NCBI RefSeq assembly: GCF_001887595.1
Contig: NZ_CP017480.1
Location: 4,554,001-4,618,000 of the forward strand
Origin: Luteibacter rhizovicinus DSM 16549
GTDB lineage: Bacteria; Pseudomonadota; Gammaproteobacteria; Xanthomonadales; Rhodanobacteraceae
DNA: 64,000 bases
Reading direction: 5' to 3'
A model generated the notes under the pieces. That model saw only the letters and a list, made by a program, of their open reading frames with translations. It was not told where the DNA came from and searched no databases. Below are positions 1 through 9,539 of the stretch, piece after piece; the first letter of the stretch is position 1, and every line of letters begins with the position of its first letter. The translations under genes were made by a program, and so were the position numbers.

Positions 1-16
1 CTGTGCGCTTGGGCAT
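1..16 (-). CDS. carB: carbamoyl phosphate synthase large subunit, first codons only
   Basis: Only the first five codons are inside the window, reading leftwards: an ATG at 16-14 followed by codons for Pro-Lys-Arg-Thr. CarB proteins typically begin MPKRT, and the gene lies 51 bases behind carA on the same strand, the usual carAB operon order. The large subunit would make carbamoyl phosphate from bicarbonate, ATP and the ammonia passed on by CarA. The identification is inferred from the N-terminal residues plus position; the body of the gene is not visible. Confidence 0.75.
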
Positions 17-67
17 GGTTTCTCTCGCGAATCGAAGCGGATGGTTGAGTGGGTGGCTAGCGGCGCG

Positions 68-1210
68 TCAGGACGCGCGCTTGGCCTTGTGCTCTTCCAT
101 CGAGGCGATGAACGTGTCGAACAGGTAACCGACGTCTTCGGGACCCGGGCTGGCTTCCGGATGACCCTGGAAGCAGAACGCCGGGCGATCGGTCAGTGCG
201 AAGCCCTGCAGGGAGCCATCGAACAACGAGGTGTGCGTCACGCGCACGTTGGCCGGAAGGGTTTCCGCGTCCACCGCGAAGCCGTGGTTCTGCGAGCTGA
301 TCAGCACGCGGCCGGTGTCGAGATCCTTCACCGGGTGGTTCGCGCCGTGGTGACCAAACTTCATCTTCAGCGTCTTCGCGCCGATCGCCAGGGCGAGGAT
401 CTGATGACCCAGGCAGATGCCGAACAGCGGGATCTTCGTTTCGAGGATCTGCTTCGTGGCTTCGATCGCGTAGTCGCAAGCGGCCGGATCACCCGGGCCG
501 TTAGCCAGGAAGATGCCGTCCGGATTCATGGCGAGCACTTCCGAGGCCGGCGTCTGCGCCGGGACCACGGTGATGTCGACGCCGCGGTGGGCGAGCAGGC
601 GCAGGATGTTCTGCTTCACGCCGTAGTCGTAGGCCACCACGCGGAATTTCTTCGGCGCGTTGAAGAAGGCCTGCTTGTCGAGGTCGTAGGTGCCCTCGTT
701 CCACTGGTAGGTCTTGGTGGTGCTGACCACCTTCGCCAGGTCCATGCCGTTGAGGCCCGGGAAGGACTTCGCCTTGGCGACCGCGGCGTCGACGTCGATG
801 GCGTCACCGGCGACGATGCAGCCGTTGAGCGCGCCCTTCTCGCGAAGGATGCGCGTGAGGCGGCGCGTGTCGATACCGGCGATGGCGACCACGTTGTGGC
901 GCTCGAGGTACTGCGGCAGCGGCTCGGTGCTGCGCCAGTTGCTGGCAAGCCGGGGCACGTCGCGGACGATCAGGCCCGCCGCATGAACGCGGTCGGCCTC
1001 GACGTCGACGTCGTTGGTGCCGGTGTTGCCGATATGAGGGTACGTCAGGGTGACGATCTGGCGGGAGTAGGACGGGTCGGTCAGGATTTCCTGATAACCG
1101 GTCATGGCGGTGTTGAACACCACCTCGCCAATCGTTTCGCCTCGTGCACCGACCGCGTGGCCGTGAAAAATGCTGCCGTCTTCAAGAGCAAGCAGAGCAG
1201 GAGTACGCAT
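68..1210 (-). CDS. carA: carbamoyl phosphate synthase small subunit (glutaminase)
   Basis: This 380-residue protein is normal length for CarA. It hydrolyses glutamine and channels ammonia to CarB for carbamoyl phosphate, the precursor of arginine and pyrimidines. The N-terminal CarA domain begins [12 protein letters not shown]. The C-terminal class I glutamine amidotransferase domain carries the nucleophile Cys266 in GICLGHQ and the His350/Glu352 pair in GHPE. The start at 1210 was chosen over longer in-frame starts because it matches the family N-terminus and has a GAAAGGCGG stretch just upstream. carB follows after 51 bases. In Xanthomonas dapB usually sits directly upstream; here a cation antiporter and an oxygenase lie between them. 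Confidence 0.97.
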   Translation of the reverse strand: MRTPALLALEDGSIFHGHAVGARGETIGEVVFNTAMTGYQEILTDPSYSRQIVTLTYPHIGNTGTNDVDVEADRVHAAGLIVRDVPRLASNWRSTEPLPQYLERHNVVAIAGIDTRRLTRILREKGALNGCIVAGDAIDVDAAVAKAKSFPGLNGMDLAKVVSTTKTYQWNEGTYDLDKQAFFNAPKKFRVVAYDYGVKQNILRLLAHRGVDITVVPAQTPASEVLAMNPDGIFLANGPGDPAACDYAIEATKQILETKIPLFGICLGHQILALAIGAKTLKMKFGHHGANHPVKDLDTGRVLISSQNHGFAVDAETLPANVRVTHTSLFDGSLQGFALTDRPAFCFQGHPEASPGPEDVGYLFDTFIASMEEHKAKRAS

Positions 1211-1426
1211 GATGGGCCGCCTTTCAGGTGCAGCAAAGCCCGCAAGCCTGCTAGAAGCGGCTCGTGGGCCTTGGGGATAAGGGATCGCTGGGCGGGTATG
1301 AATGATAGGCGTGAAGGGGCTTCTTGTCCATCGGAAAACCATGAACAGCCTTGCAGGAAAAATCGCTGGCAACCGGGCATGACACGATACAATACCGCCC
1401 GAGGTACCTAGCCGAGATCCGCCCGC

Positions 1427-2110
1427 ATGCTGCTCGACCCTGCCCGACTGGAGCGTCCCGACACCGACATCCGGCATGAACCGTTTTCGTTCATGATCGC
1501 CCACGGCCAGCTACCGGACGAATCGCGCAACGAGCTGGAACGGGACTTTCCCCAGTACACCAGCGCGGGATTCTTCCCCTACGACGCCAGCGACTGCGGC
1601 CCGTCGGTGAACGAACTGGTCGAACAGATGACCTCGCGGGCGTTTTCCTCGGCCATCGGGCGCCATCTGGGCATTCCCGGCCTGGCGGACTACCCCACCC
1701 TGGTCACCCTGTGCCGGCTGCTCAACCGCCGCCACGGCACCATCCACACCGATAGCAAGTCGAAGATCGCCACCGCGCTGATCTACCTCAACCCGATGTG
1801 GCCGGACACCAGCGACGGCTGCCTGCGCTTCCTGGCCTCCATCGACGACATCGACAACACGGTGGCGCCGGAGCTCAAGCCGCTCTACGGCGAGTTCGCC
1901 GTGTTCCGCCGCGCCGAGAACTCCTTCCACGGCCACCTGCCCTACGAGGGCGAGCGCCGGGTCATCCAGGTCGCCTGGCTGACCTCCGAGGAAGAAAAGG
2001 CCCGCAAGACCAAGCGGGGCAAGTTCTCCCGGGTGTTCAAGAAGATCTTCGGCAAGCTCGACCGCCAGCACGGCGCCGGCCGCGACCGCAGCGCCAGCCA
2101 CCGCGACTGA
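1427..2110 (+). CDS. 2-oxoglutarate/Fe(II)-dependent oxygenase family protein
   Basis: This 227-residue soluble protein has a jelly-roll oxygenase pattern. A HxD pair (His107-Thr-Asp109) sits in the context GTIHTD, a distal iron-binding His168 in SFHGH, and Arg177 in EGERRVIQ, where the 2-oxoglutarate carboxylate is normally held. The family hydroxylates proteins or small molecules using Fe(II), O2 and 2-oxoglutarate. The substrate cannot be told from sequence. The C-terminal 35 residues are rich in Lys/Arg. It is transcribed divergently from carA, with about 216 bases between them for both promoters. Members of this family are often annotated as proline hydroxylase-like. Confidence 0.85.
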   Translation: MLLDPARLERPDTDIRHEPFSFMIAHGQLPDESRNELERDFPQYTSAGFFPYDASDCGPSVNELVEQMTSRAFSSAIGRHLGIPGLADYPTLVTLCRLLNRRHGTIHTDSKSKIATALIYLNPMWPDTSDGCLRFLASIDDIDNTVAPELKPLYGEFAVFRRAENSFHGHLPYEGERRVIQVAWLTSEEEKARKTKRGKFSRVFKKIFGKLDRQHGAGRDRSASHRD

Positions 2111-2115
2111 CACCC

Positions 2116-2246
2116 TGTGGGAGTGTGGGAGCCGATTTGTGTGGGAGCCGATTCATCGGCGATGTGGGAGCCGATTCATCGGCGATCCCGCGGCAGCGGG
2201 CCAGATTGCGGCAAGCACCCAATCGCCGCTGAAGCGGCTCCCACAT
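2116..2246. repeat. REPIN-like repeat cluster
   Basis: Direct copies of TGTGGGAGCCGATT start at 2124, 2140 and 2163. The last two extend through CATCGGCGA. They are followed by a spacer and then an inverted partner (ATCGCCGCTGAAGCGGCTC, ending in CCCACA) at 2222-2245. The spacer (about 2186-2221) is the reverse complement of the spacer in the repeats at 49486 and 55243, so the unit is longer than a simple hairpin. It lies between the convergent oxygenase and antiporter genes. Confidence 0.85.
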
Positions 2247-2259
2247 AGAGCTTGGCGGC

Positions 2260-3270
2260 TCAGTGAGCGCCGAACCACCAGCCGACGAACAGCGCAAACA
2301 CCCCGTACAGCCCGCCGATCGGCATCAGCCAGCGCGCCTCGACCGACCCACGACGGAACATCGCCCACAGCGCTACCACGGCGACCATGGTGACGCCGCC
2401 GGCTACGATCAGCGGCGTATCGAACAGCCACGGGGTGGCAAACAGCGCCAGCGAACTCGGAATCGTCGCCTGGATCATCATGGCGCCCGAGATGTTCGCC
2501 AGGGCCAGCCGCTCCTTGCCCTGCCGCACCCAGATCAGCGCATTCACCGTCTCCGGCAGCTCGGTGGCGACCGGGCTCAGGACCAGGGCGACGATATGCG
2601 GCGACAGATGGAAGAAGTCGCCGAGCGCCTCGAGCTGCCAGACGAAGGTGCGCGAGGCGATGGCGATGACGACCAGCGCCAGACCGGTCTGCAGCATCAC
2701 CCAGTTCATCGAGGGATTGGCGTCATGCGGACGGAAGGTGAGCGGTTCGAGCTCATCTTCCCCCTCGGGCGCGCTGGTGTCGTCGCGCATTTCGCGCCAG
2801 ACGTAGGCCACATAAGCCAGCAGGAAGAGCACACCCAGCCACGGCTTCCACGCAAAGGCGACCAGGCCGAGGCCCACCTTCACCACGAAGATGGCGAGGA
2901 ACCAGGACTGGTCGCGCGCCAGTCGCTTATTGTCCACGCGCACACGCAAGTCCGGCCTTTTCAGTCGCTTGCGGCCTGCATATAAAGCAAAACCGACGAC
3001 CGCATAGGCGATCGTGGCGAGCACCAGCGGGCCACCCAGGGCCGCACCGACACCGATATCCCGGGCTGCCGGGGTCTTGCCGAACATGACGGCGACGAAG
3101 GTCACCGCGCTTTCCGGCAGTGCCGTGCCGAAAGCGGCAAGCACCGTACCGGTAGCCGTGGCGCCGAGATTGAGCTTGCGCCCGAACCATTCGACGCCGT
3201 TGACGAAGTACTCGCAGGCGAAATAGATAGCCCCGGCCGAAACCAGGAACAAAAAGCATGTCAGCAGCAT
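2260..3270 (-). CDS. CaCA-family cation antiporter, probable Mn2+ (or Ca2+) exporter
   Basis: This 336-residue integral membrane protein has the two inverted alpha-repeats of the sodium/calcium exchanger family: GTALPES at 48-54 in the first half and ATELPET at 235-241 in the second. Both keep the ion-binding Glu. About ten hydrophobic segments are separated by an acidic cytoplasmic loop (about 162-185). The family exchanges Ca2+ or other divalent ions for Na+ or H+. Here the mRNA leader is a yybP-ykoY riboswitch, which senses Mn2+, so manganese export is the inferred role. The start codon lies 10 bases after a perfect 14-bp hairpin and has no obvious Shine-Dalgarno, which fits translational control. 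It could instead be a Ca2+ exporter placed under Mn2+ control. Confidence 0.88.
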   Translation of the reverse strand: MLLTCFLFLVSAGAIYFACEYFVNGVEWFGRKLNLGATATGTVLAAFGTALPESAVTFVAVMFGKTPAARDIGVGAALGGPLVLATIAYAVVGFALYAGRKRLKRPDLRVRVDNKRLARDQSWFLAIFVVKVGLGLVAFAWKPWLGVLFLLAYVAYVWREMRDDTSAPEGEDELEPLTFRPHDANPSMNWVMLQTGLALVVIAIASRTFVWQLEALGDFFHLSPHIVALVLSPVATELPETVNALIWVRQGKERLALANISGAMMIQATIPSSLALFATPWLFDTPLIVAGGVTMVAVVALWAMFRRGSVEARWLMPIGGLYGVFALFVGWWFGAH

Positions 3271-3280
3271 GTTTTATCTA

Positions 3281-3333
3281 GGGCCGGGCGAGCGAGATAT
3301 ACCGATGGCACAGCCACACCGCTCGCCCGGCCC
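3281..3333 (-). promoter_or_regulatory. expression-platform hairpin of the Mn2+ riboswitch
   Basis: On the minus strand GGGCCGGGCGAGCG (3333-3320) pairs perfectly with CGCTCGCCCGGCCC (3294-3281), a 14-bp stem. It ends 10 bases before the antiporter start codon. No U-tract follows, so it is better read as a translation-controlling or anti-structure element than as an intrinsic terminator. Confidence 0.6.
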
Positions 3334-3344
3334 GGGTAAGCATG

Positions 3345-3475
3345 TCGCTGGCCAAAGGTCTCGCCGGGCGGGCAGCGCACTCTCCGGGCGCTGTGCCGTT
3401 CGCGCCATGGGGCACGAGGCCACCAAGTATGTTGACGCGAACTCCTCGGGGTAGAGGATGGCTACTCCCCAATGA
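3345..3475 (-). promoter_or_regulatory. yybP-ykoY (manganese) riboswitch aptamer
   Basis: Three conserved blocks of this riboswitch occur in the right order and spacing on the minus strand: GGGGAGTAGCC at 3470-3460, GTCAACATACTTGG at 3436-3423, and GCGAGACCTTTGGCC at 3364-3350. These are the two Mn2+-binding loop strands and the peripheral element of the yybP-ykoY aptamer. The class binds Mn2+ and switches on export genes such as mntP, MneA-type UPF0016 proteins and P-type ATPases. Downstream is the CaCA antiporter at 2260-3270. Recognition is from the motifs alone. Confidence 0.88.
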
Positions 3476-3531
3476 CTTCGGCGCGAATGTTAACACGCGT
3501 TCGAGGTATGGGTGGGCTCCCACAACGCTGC

Positions 3532-4326
3532 CTACATCTTGCTGGCGATGACGTCCTCGATGGACCAGGTGCCGGGGGCGCGGCCGGCGATCCAGTTGGC
3601 GGCCTCGAGCGCGCCGCGGGCGAAGATCGACCGGTCCGTCGCCCGGTGGGCCAGCTCGATCCGCTCGCCCTGCCCCATCAGCAAGGCCTGGTGCTCGCCG
3701 ACGATGTCGCCACCGCGGACCACGGCGAAGCCGATCGTGCCGTTCTTGCGCGCACCGGGGCGACCTTCGCGGGCATACACCGCCAGTTCCTCCAGCGTGG
3801 CGCCCCGACCTTCCGCAGCGGCGTGGCCAAGCGCCAGCGCTGTACCGGATGGCGCGTCTTCCTTGCGGCCGTGATGCGCTTCGACGATATCGAGGTCCCA
3901 GCCCGGCAGCGCGGCGGCGGCTTCGCGCAGCAGGCGCGTGAGCACGGCGACGCCGAGGCTGAAGTTGGCGGCGCGCAGCACAGCGATCCGCTCGACGGCC
4001 TTGGTCAGGCGATCTTCCAACGCGGGCTCGAGGCCGGTCGTGCCGGTGACGAGTGAGGCGCCCGACGCTTCGCAATAATCGAGCGCGGCGCCGAGACCGT
4101 CCGGGCCGCTGAAGTCGATGACGACATCGATATCGCCGGCGTCGGTCCAGTCGGTGAAGCGCAAGGCCGAGACATCGCCGAAGGCCGCCTTGCCCAGACG
4201 CGGCGAGCCGGACGAAACGATCGCGCGTACGAGTTCGAAGCGTTCGTCCTCACGCACGAGGCCGAGCAGCGCGGTGCCCATGCGGCCGGAGGCGCCGCTG
4301 ATGGCGAGACGGGCGGGACGGGTCAT
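3532..4326 (-). CDS. dapB: 4-hydroxy-tetrahydrodipicolinate reductase
   Basis: This 264-residue protein catalyses the NAD(P)H-dependent second step of the diaminopimelate/lysine pathway. The N-terminal nucleotide-binding loop is GASGRMG (11-17). The substrate site is the family signature around His151-His152 with Lys155 and the SGT triplet at 160-162. Length is normal. It follows dnaJ on the same strand after a 164-base gap holding a REP hairpin, so it may be transcribed with the heat-shock cluster only in part. Downstream lies the riboswitch leader of the antiporter. Confidence 0.96.
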   Translation of the reverse strand: MTRPARLAISGASGRMGTALLGLVREDERFELVRAIVSSGSPRLGKAAFGDVSALRFTDWTDAGDIDVVIDFSGPDGLGAALDYCEASGASLVTGTTGLEPALEDRLTKAVERIAVLRAANFSLGVAVLTRLLREAAAALPGWDLDIVEAHHGRKEDAPSGTALALGHAAAEGRGATLEELAVYAREGRPGARKNGTIGFAVVRGGDIVGEHQALLMGQGERIELAHRATDRSIFARGALEAANWIAGRAPGTWSIEDVIASKM

Positions 4327-4376
4327 GGGGGAGCCTTCGCAATGCGGGAAGGCAATCCTAGTTCATGGCCGCTCGA

Positions 4377-4461
4377 TGTGGGAGCCGCTTTTTGTGGGAG
4401 CCGCTTCAGCGGCGATGCTCTTCCTACGAGCAAAAGCATCGCCGCTGAAGCGGCTCCCACA
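4377..4461. repeat. REP-type inverted repeat
   Basis: Half-copy TGTGGGAGCCGCTT at 4377 is followed by TGTGGGAGCCGCTTCAGCGG at 4393 and its inverted partner ending at 4461. Together they form a long hairpin between dnaJ and dapB. The inner spacer differs from that of the 2.1, 49.5 and 55.2 kb copies. Such a structure may stabilise or separate the two messages. Confidence 0.85.
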
Positions 4462-4490
4462 CAATGCAGTTACCACAACGCAGTCGCTTC

Positions 4491-5618
4491 TTACGAAGTG
4501 ACGCGGGACCAGAAGTCTTTGACGCCGTCGATGAACGTCGTCGAGCGCGGCGTGTGCTTGGCGGCGCCTTCGCCGACGAACGTGGCTTCGAGCTGCGTCA
4601 GCAGTTCGCGCTGTTCCTTGGTCAGGCGTACCGGCGTTTCGACCACCACGGTGCAGATGAGGTCGCCGGTGCCGCCACCGCGGACCGACTTCACACCACG
4701 GCCGCGCATGCGGAACTGGTGGCCCGTCTGTGTTTCCGGTGGCACGTTGACCGGGATCTCGCCTTCGAGCGTGGGCACCATGAGTTCGGTACCGAGCGCG
4801 GCCTGGGCGAAACGAATCGGCACTTCGCAGTAGAGATCGCTGCCGTCGCGCTGGAAGATGGCGTGCTCGCGCACCCGCACTTCCACGTACAGATCGCCCG
4901 ACGGCGAACCGGCAGGACCGGCCTCGCCCTGCCCCGTGAGGCGGATGCGGTCGCCATTGTCGACGCCCGCCGGAATCCGCACCGACAGCGTGCGCTCTTC
5001 CTCGAGGCGACCTTCGCCGTGGCACTTCTTGCAGGGCTTGTCGATCTTCTGGCCGGAGCCATGGCAGGTCGGGCAGGCCTGCTGGATGGAGAAGATGCCG
5101 TTCTGCATGCGAACGCGGCCGTGACCGGCGCAGGTGCTGCACTTGGACACCTTGCCGTCTTCCGAACCGGAGCCGTTGCAATGGTGGCAATTGACCTGGG
5201 TCGGTACTTCGATCTTCTTCTCGACGCCGAACACGGCTTCCTCGAGATCCAGATCCATCATGTAGCGCAGGTCGGCGCCACGACGGGCGCGCTGGCGCCC
5301 GCCACCGCCGCCGAAAATGTCACCAAAGATGTCGCCGAAGATATCGCCGACGTCGCCGAAACCGGCGCCACCGCCACGACCGAACCCACCGCCCTCGAAG
5401 GCGGCGTGTCCGTGCTGGTCGTACATCGCGCGCTTCTGCGCGTCGGCCAGCACTTCGTAAGCCTCTTTGGCTTCCTTGAATTTGTCGATCGCTTCCGGGT
5501 CGTCCGGATTGCGGTCAGGGTGATACTTCATCGCAACGCGACGAAACGTCTTCTTGAGGTCACCCTCGGTCACGGTGCGTTCCACACCGAGAATTTCGTA
5601 GTAGTCGCGCTTGGCCAT
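4491..5618 (-). CDS. dnaJ: chaperone DnaJ (Hsp40)
   Basis: This is a full-length 375-residue type I J-protein that delivers unfolded clients to DnaK and stimulates its ATPase. Domains in order: J-domain with the HPD triplet at 33-35; a Gly/Phe-rich linker (about 76-110); a zinc-binding domain with four CxxCxGxG repeats ([32 protein letters not shown]); and C-terminal beta-barrel substrate domains. It lies 84 bases downstream of dnaK, with a strong intercistronic hairpin in the gap, in the order hrcA-grpE-dnaK-dnaJ. Confidence 0.98.
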   Translation of the reverse strand: MAKRDYYEILGVERTVTEGDLKKTFRRVAMKYHPDRNPDDPEAIDKFKEAKEAYEVLADAQKRAMYDQHGHAAFEGGGFGRGGGAGFGDVGDIFGDIFGDIFGGGGGRQRARRGADLRYMMDLDLEEAVFGVEKKIEVPTQVNCHHCNGSGSEDGKVSKCSTCAGHGRVRMQNGIFSIQQACPTCHGSGQKIDKPCKKCHGEGRLEEERTLSVRIPAGVDNGDRIRLTGQGEAGPAGSPSGDLYVEVRVREHAIFQRDGSDLYCEVPIRFAQAALGTELMVPTLEGEIPVNVPPETQTGHQFRMRGRGVKSVRGGGTGDLICTVVVETPVRLTKEQRELLTQLEATFVGEGAAKHTPRSTTFIDGVKDFWSRVTS

Positions 5619-5650
5619 TACACGTGTGCTTTCCCTGGACTATCGATACC

Positions 5651-5677
5651 GCGCTGCGGGCATGAAGCCCGCAGCGC
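5651..5677 (-). other. intercistronic hairpin between dnaK and dnaJ
   Basis: GCGCTGCGGGC (5651-5661) and GCCCGCAGCGC (5667-5677) form a perfect 11-bp stem with a 5-base loop. No T-run follows on the minus strand, so it probably acts as an mRNA processing, stability or partial attenuation element that lowers dnaJ relative to dnaK. Confidence 0.6.
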
Positions 5678-5702
5678 GTCGTTACTTACCGAAGAAGACG
5701 AC

Positions 5703-7628
<1,926 letters not shown>

Positions 7629-7680
7629 AGTTACGTTGCTCCGAATTTCATGCGGCCCCCGCGGCCGCGACTGCTAAGGA

Positions 7681-7708
7681 AAATGGGGGTAACCCCCATC
7701 GATTCAAT
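7681..7708 (-). promoter_or_regulatory. sigma-32 (heat-shock) promoter of dnaK
   Basis: On the minus strand a -35 ATTGAAT (7708-7702) is followed after 13 bases by a -10 CCCCATTT (7688-7681), very close to the sigma-32 consensus CTTGAAA/CCCCATNT. The predicted start leaves a leader of roughly 45 bases before dnaK. The -10 overlaps a small hairpin (ATGGGGG, loop TTA, CCCCCAT) followed by TTTTCC. Confidence 0.75.
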
Positions 7709-7725
7709 ATCTTTGGTAACGCTGT

Positions 7726-8259
7726 TCAGTGGTCGCGCACCACGGCGACGAGCGCCGGACGCAGCAGACGGTCGTTCAGCACGAAGCCCTTCTGGACCAC
7801 GGCGACGACGGTATTGGGCGCATGCTCGTTCGACTCGACCGAGCTGATCGCCTGGTGATGCTCCGGATTGAACGGCTGGTGAAGCGGGTCGACCATGGTC
7901 AGTCCATTGGCCTCGGTGACCTTCTTCAGCTGATCGAGCGACATCTGCAGGCCTTCGCGGAGCGTCTTCGCATCCGCCGCCTCGTTGGTCAGGCCCAGGG
8001 CGATGCCGTCGTAGACCGGCAGCAATTCGGCGAGCAACTTCTCGTTGGCAAAGCGGCGAGCCTGATCGACATCGCGCTGCATGCGACGACGCTGGTTCTC
8101 GATCTCCGCCTTTTCGCGCAGCACCGTCTCGCGGGCCTGCGCCAGCTCGGCTTCCATCGTGGCCAGCTGGACGCCGAGGGCGTCGAGCTCAGCCTGGATG
8201 GCGCTGTCGGCCGCGCCGTCCTGCGCCGGATCCGGCGCGTGGGGATCGTTGTTTTGCAT
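7726..8259 (-). CDS. grpE: nucleotide exchange factor GrpE
   Basis: This 177-residue protein has an acidic disordered N-terminus, a long helix (about 25-90) for dimerisation and thermosensing, and a C-terminal beta-wing domain with family residues around PFNPEHHQAIS. It releases ADP from DnaK. A good Shine-Dalgarno (TTTGGAG) precedes the start. It sits between hrcA (85 bases upstream) and dnaK on the same strand. Confidence 0.96.
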   Translation of the reverse strand: MQNNDPHAPDPAQDGAADSAIQAELDALGVQLATMEAELAQARETVLREKAEIENQRRRMQRDVDQARRFANEKLLAELLPVYDGIALGLTNEAADAKTLREGLQMSLDQLKKVTEANGLTMVDPLHQPFNPEHHQAISSVESNEHAPNTVVAVVQKGFVLNDRLLRPALVAVVRDH

Positions 8260-8344
8260 GTTTACTCCAAATGTCAGCGTACCGACCCCTCCGTGGAAGG
8301 GTCGAACATTCGCGGGAAATACTAAACCCGCCTCCCGTGGCGGT

Positions 8345-9406
8345 TTATGAGGTCGCCGCGGCGCGATTCAAGGCGTCGCTGAGCAGTCCGGCGGTGGCTT
8401 GTACCACGGGGATCACTCGCTCATATGCCATACGCGTCGGTCCAATAACTCCGATCGCGCCGAGCATGCGGCCCTTCGTGCCGTAGGTGGCGGTGACGAT
8501 GCTGCAGCCGTCGAGGGCCGAAAAACCGGACTCCTCGCCGATGAACAGGCGTACGCCAGGGGCTTTGACGCACATTTCCATCAGCTGAAGCAGGTCGCGC
8601 TTCTGCTGGAAGGCGTCGAAAAGGTCGCGGAGCCGCTCGATGTCGGCCAGCTCCGAATAACCCATCAGGTTGGTCTGGCCGCTGACCAGCACGTCGTCGG
8701 CGTCCTCATCGGCGCTGAACGAGGCGGTGGCCAGTTCGACCACACCGGTGAGCAGGCGATTGAGTTCCCCGCCCGCTTCGCGCAGCTCGGTGGCCAGATG
8801 GGCGCGGATGTCCGCCAGGCGGAAGCCGGCGAACTGGGCGTTGAGATAGTTGGCCGCCTGCTCCAGCTCCGCCGACTCCAGCGGACGGACGAGCTGGACC
8901 ACGCGGTTCTGCACCTGGTTATCCGAGAAGACCAGGATCACCAGCACCCGCGCGTCGGGCAGATTGACGAAATCGATGTGCCGCAGCGGGAAATCGCCCT
9001 GGCGCGGCACGGTGACCACGCCGGCGAAGTGGGTCATCGCCGAAAGCAGGTGCGAGACGTTGCCGAGCAGGTCGCGTGTCGTCGTCTGATGCGGCGGCAG
9101 GCCGCCCTGCAGGCGGGCCATGTCGTCGCGCGGCAGGGGCTTGAGCTCGAGCAGGCTGTCGACGAACAGGCGCAGGCCGCGCGGCGTCGGGATACGACCC
9201 GCCGAGGTATGCGGCGAGGAGACCAGTCCGGCCTCTTCGAGGTCGGCCATGATGTTCCGGATAGTCGCCGGGCTGACTTCCAGGCCCGAGGACTTCGCCA
9301 GCGTGCGTGAGCCGACCGGCTCCCCATCGGACAGATACTGAGAAATCAGGGTACGCAGCAGCCGGCGCGCGCGTGCATCGATGTCGTGACCGGAAAACGG
9401 ATTCAT
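8345..9406 (-). CDS. hrcA: heat-inducible transcription repressor HrcA
   Basis: This 353-residue repressor has an N-terminal winged helix (DARARRLLRTLISQYLSDGEP and the SPATIRNIMADLEEAG recognition region, about 8-60) and a GAF-like regulatory domain. HrcA binds CIRCE elements (TTAGCACTC-N9-GAGTGCTAA) and needs GroEL for activity. The start at 9406 (MNPFSGHD) was preferred over an upstream in-frame start because family proteins begin here. No CIRCE is visible before hrcA or dnaK in this window, so its targets, probably groESL, lie elsewhere. It is first in the hrcA-grpE-dnaK-dnaJ cluster and divergent from recN. Confidence 0.96.
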   Translation of the reverse strand: MNPFSGHDIDARARRLLRTLISQYLSDGEPVGSRTLAKSSGLEVSPATIRNIMADLEEAGLVSSPHTSAGRIPTPRGLRLFVDSLLELKPLPRDDMARLQGGLPPHQTTTRDLLGNVSHLLSAMTHFAGVVTVPRQGDFPLRHIDFVNLPDARVLVILVFSDNQVQNRVVQLVRPLESAELEQAANYLNAQFAGFRLADIRAHLATELREAGGELNRLLTGVVELATASFSADEDADDVLVSGQTNLMGYSELADIERLRDLFDAFQQKRDLLQLMEMCVKAPGVRLFIGEESGFSALDGCSIVTATYGTKGRMLGAIGVIGPTRMAYERVIPVVQATAGLLSDALNRAAATS

Positions 9407-9446
9407 GCGCGTGGGCGGGCCGGAGGGGTTGGTTCGTCCGGCTATC

Positions 9447-9474
9447 AATAAGGTCTCGACGCCCTTGTTGCAAG
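9447..9474 (-). promoter_or_regulatory. possible sigma-32 promoter of hrcA
   Basis: On the minus strand CTTGCAA (9474-9468), a 14-base spacer and CCTTATT (9453-9447) resemble a heat-shock promoter, about 40 bases before the hrcA start. The -10 match is weaker than the one before dnaK. Confidence 0.4.
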
Positions 9475-9539
9475 TCTCGGCTTCTGCGACGCGCCTCCCG
9501 CTACAATCGGCGCGATTCCATCCGCCGCCATCGGTCGCC

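Noticed and set aside
9407..9539. CIRCE element or LexA box between hrcA and recN
   Set aside because: No TTAGCACTC-N9-GAGTGCTAA and no Xanthomonas-type LexA palindrome is present.
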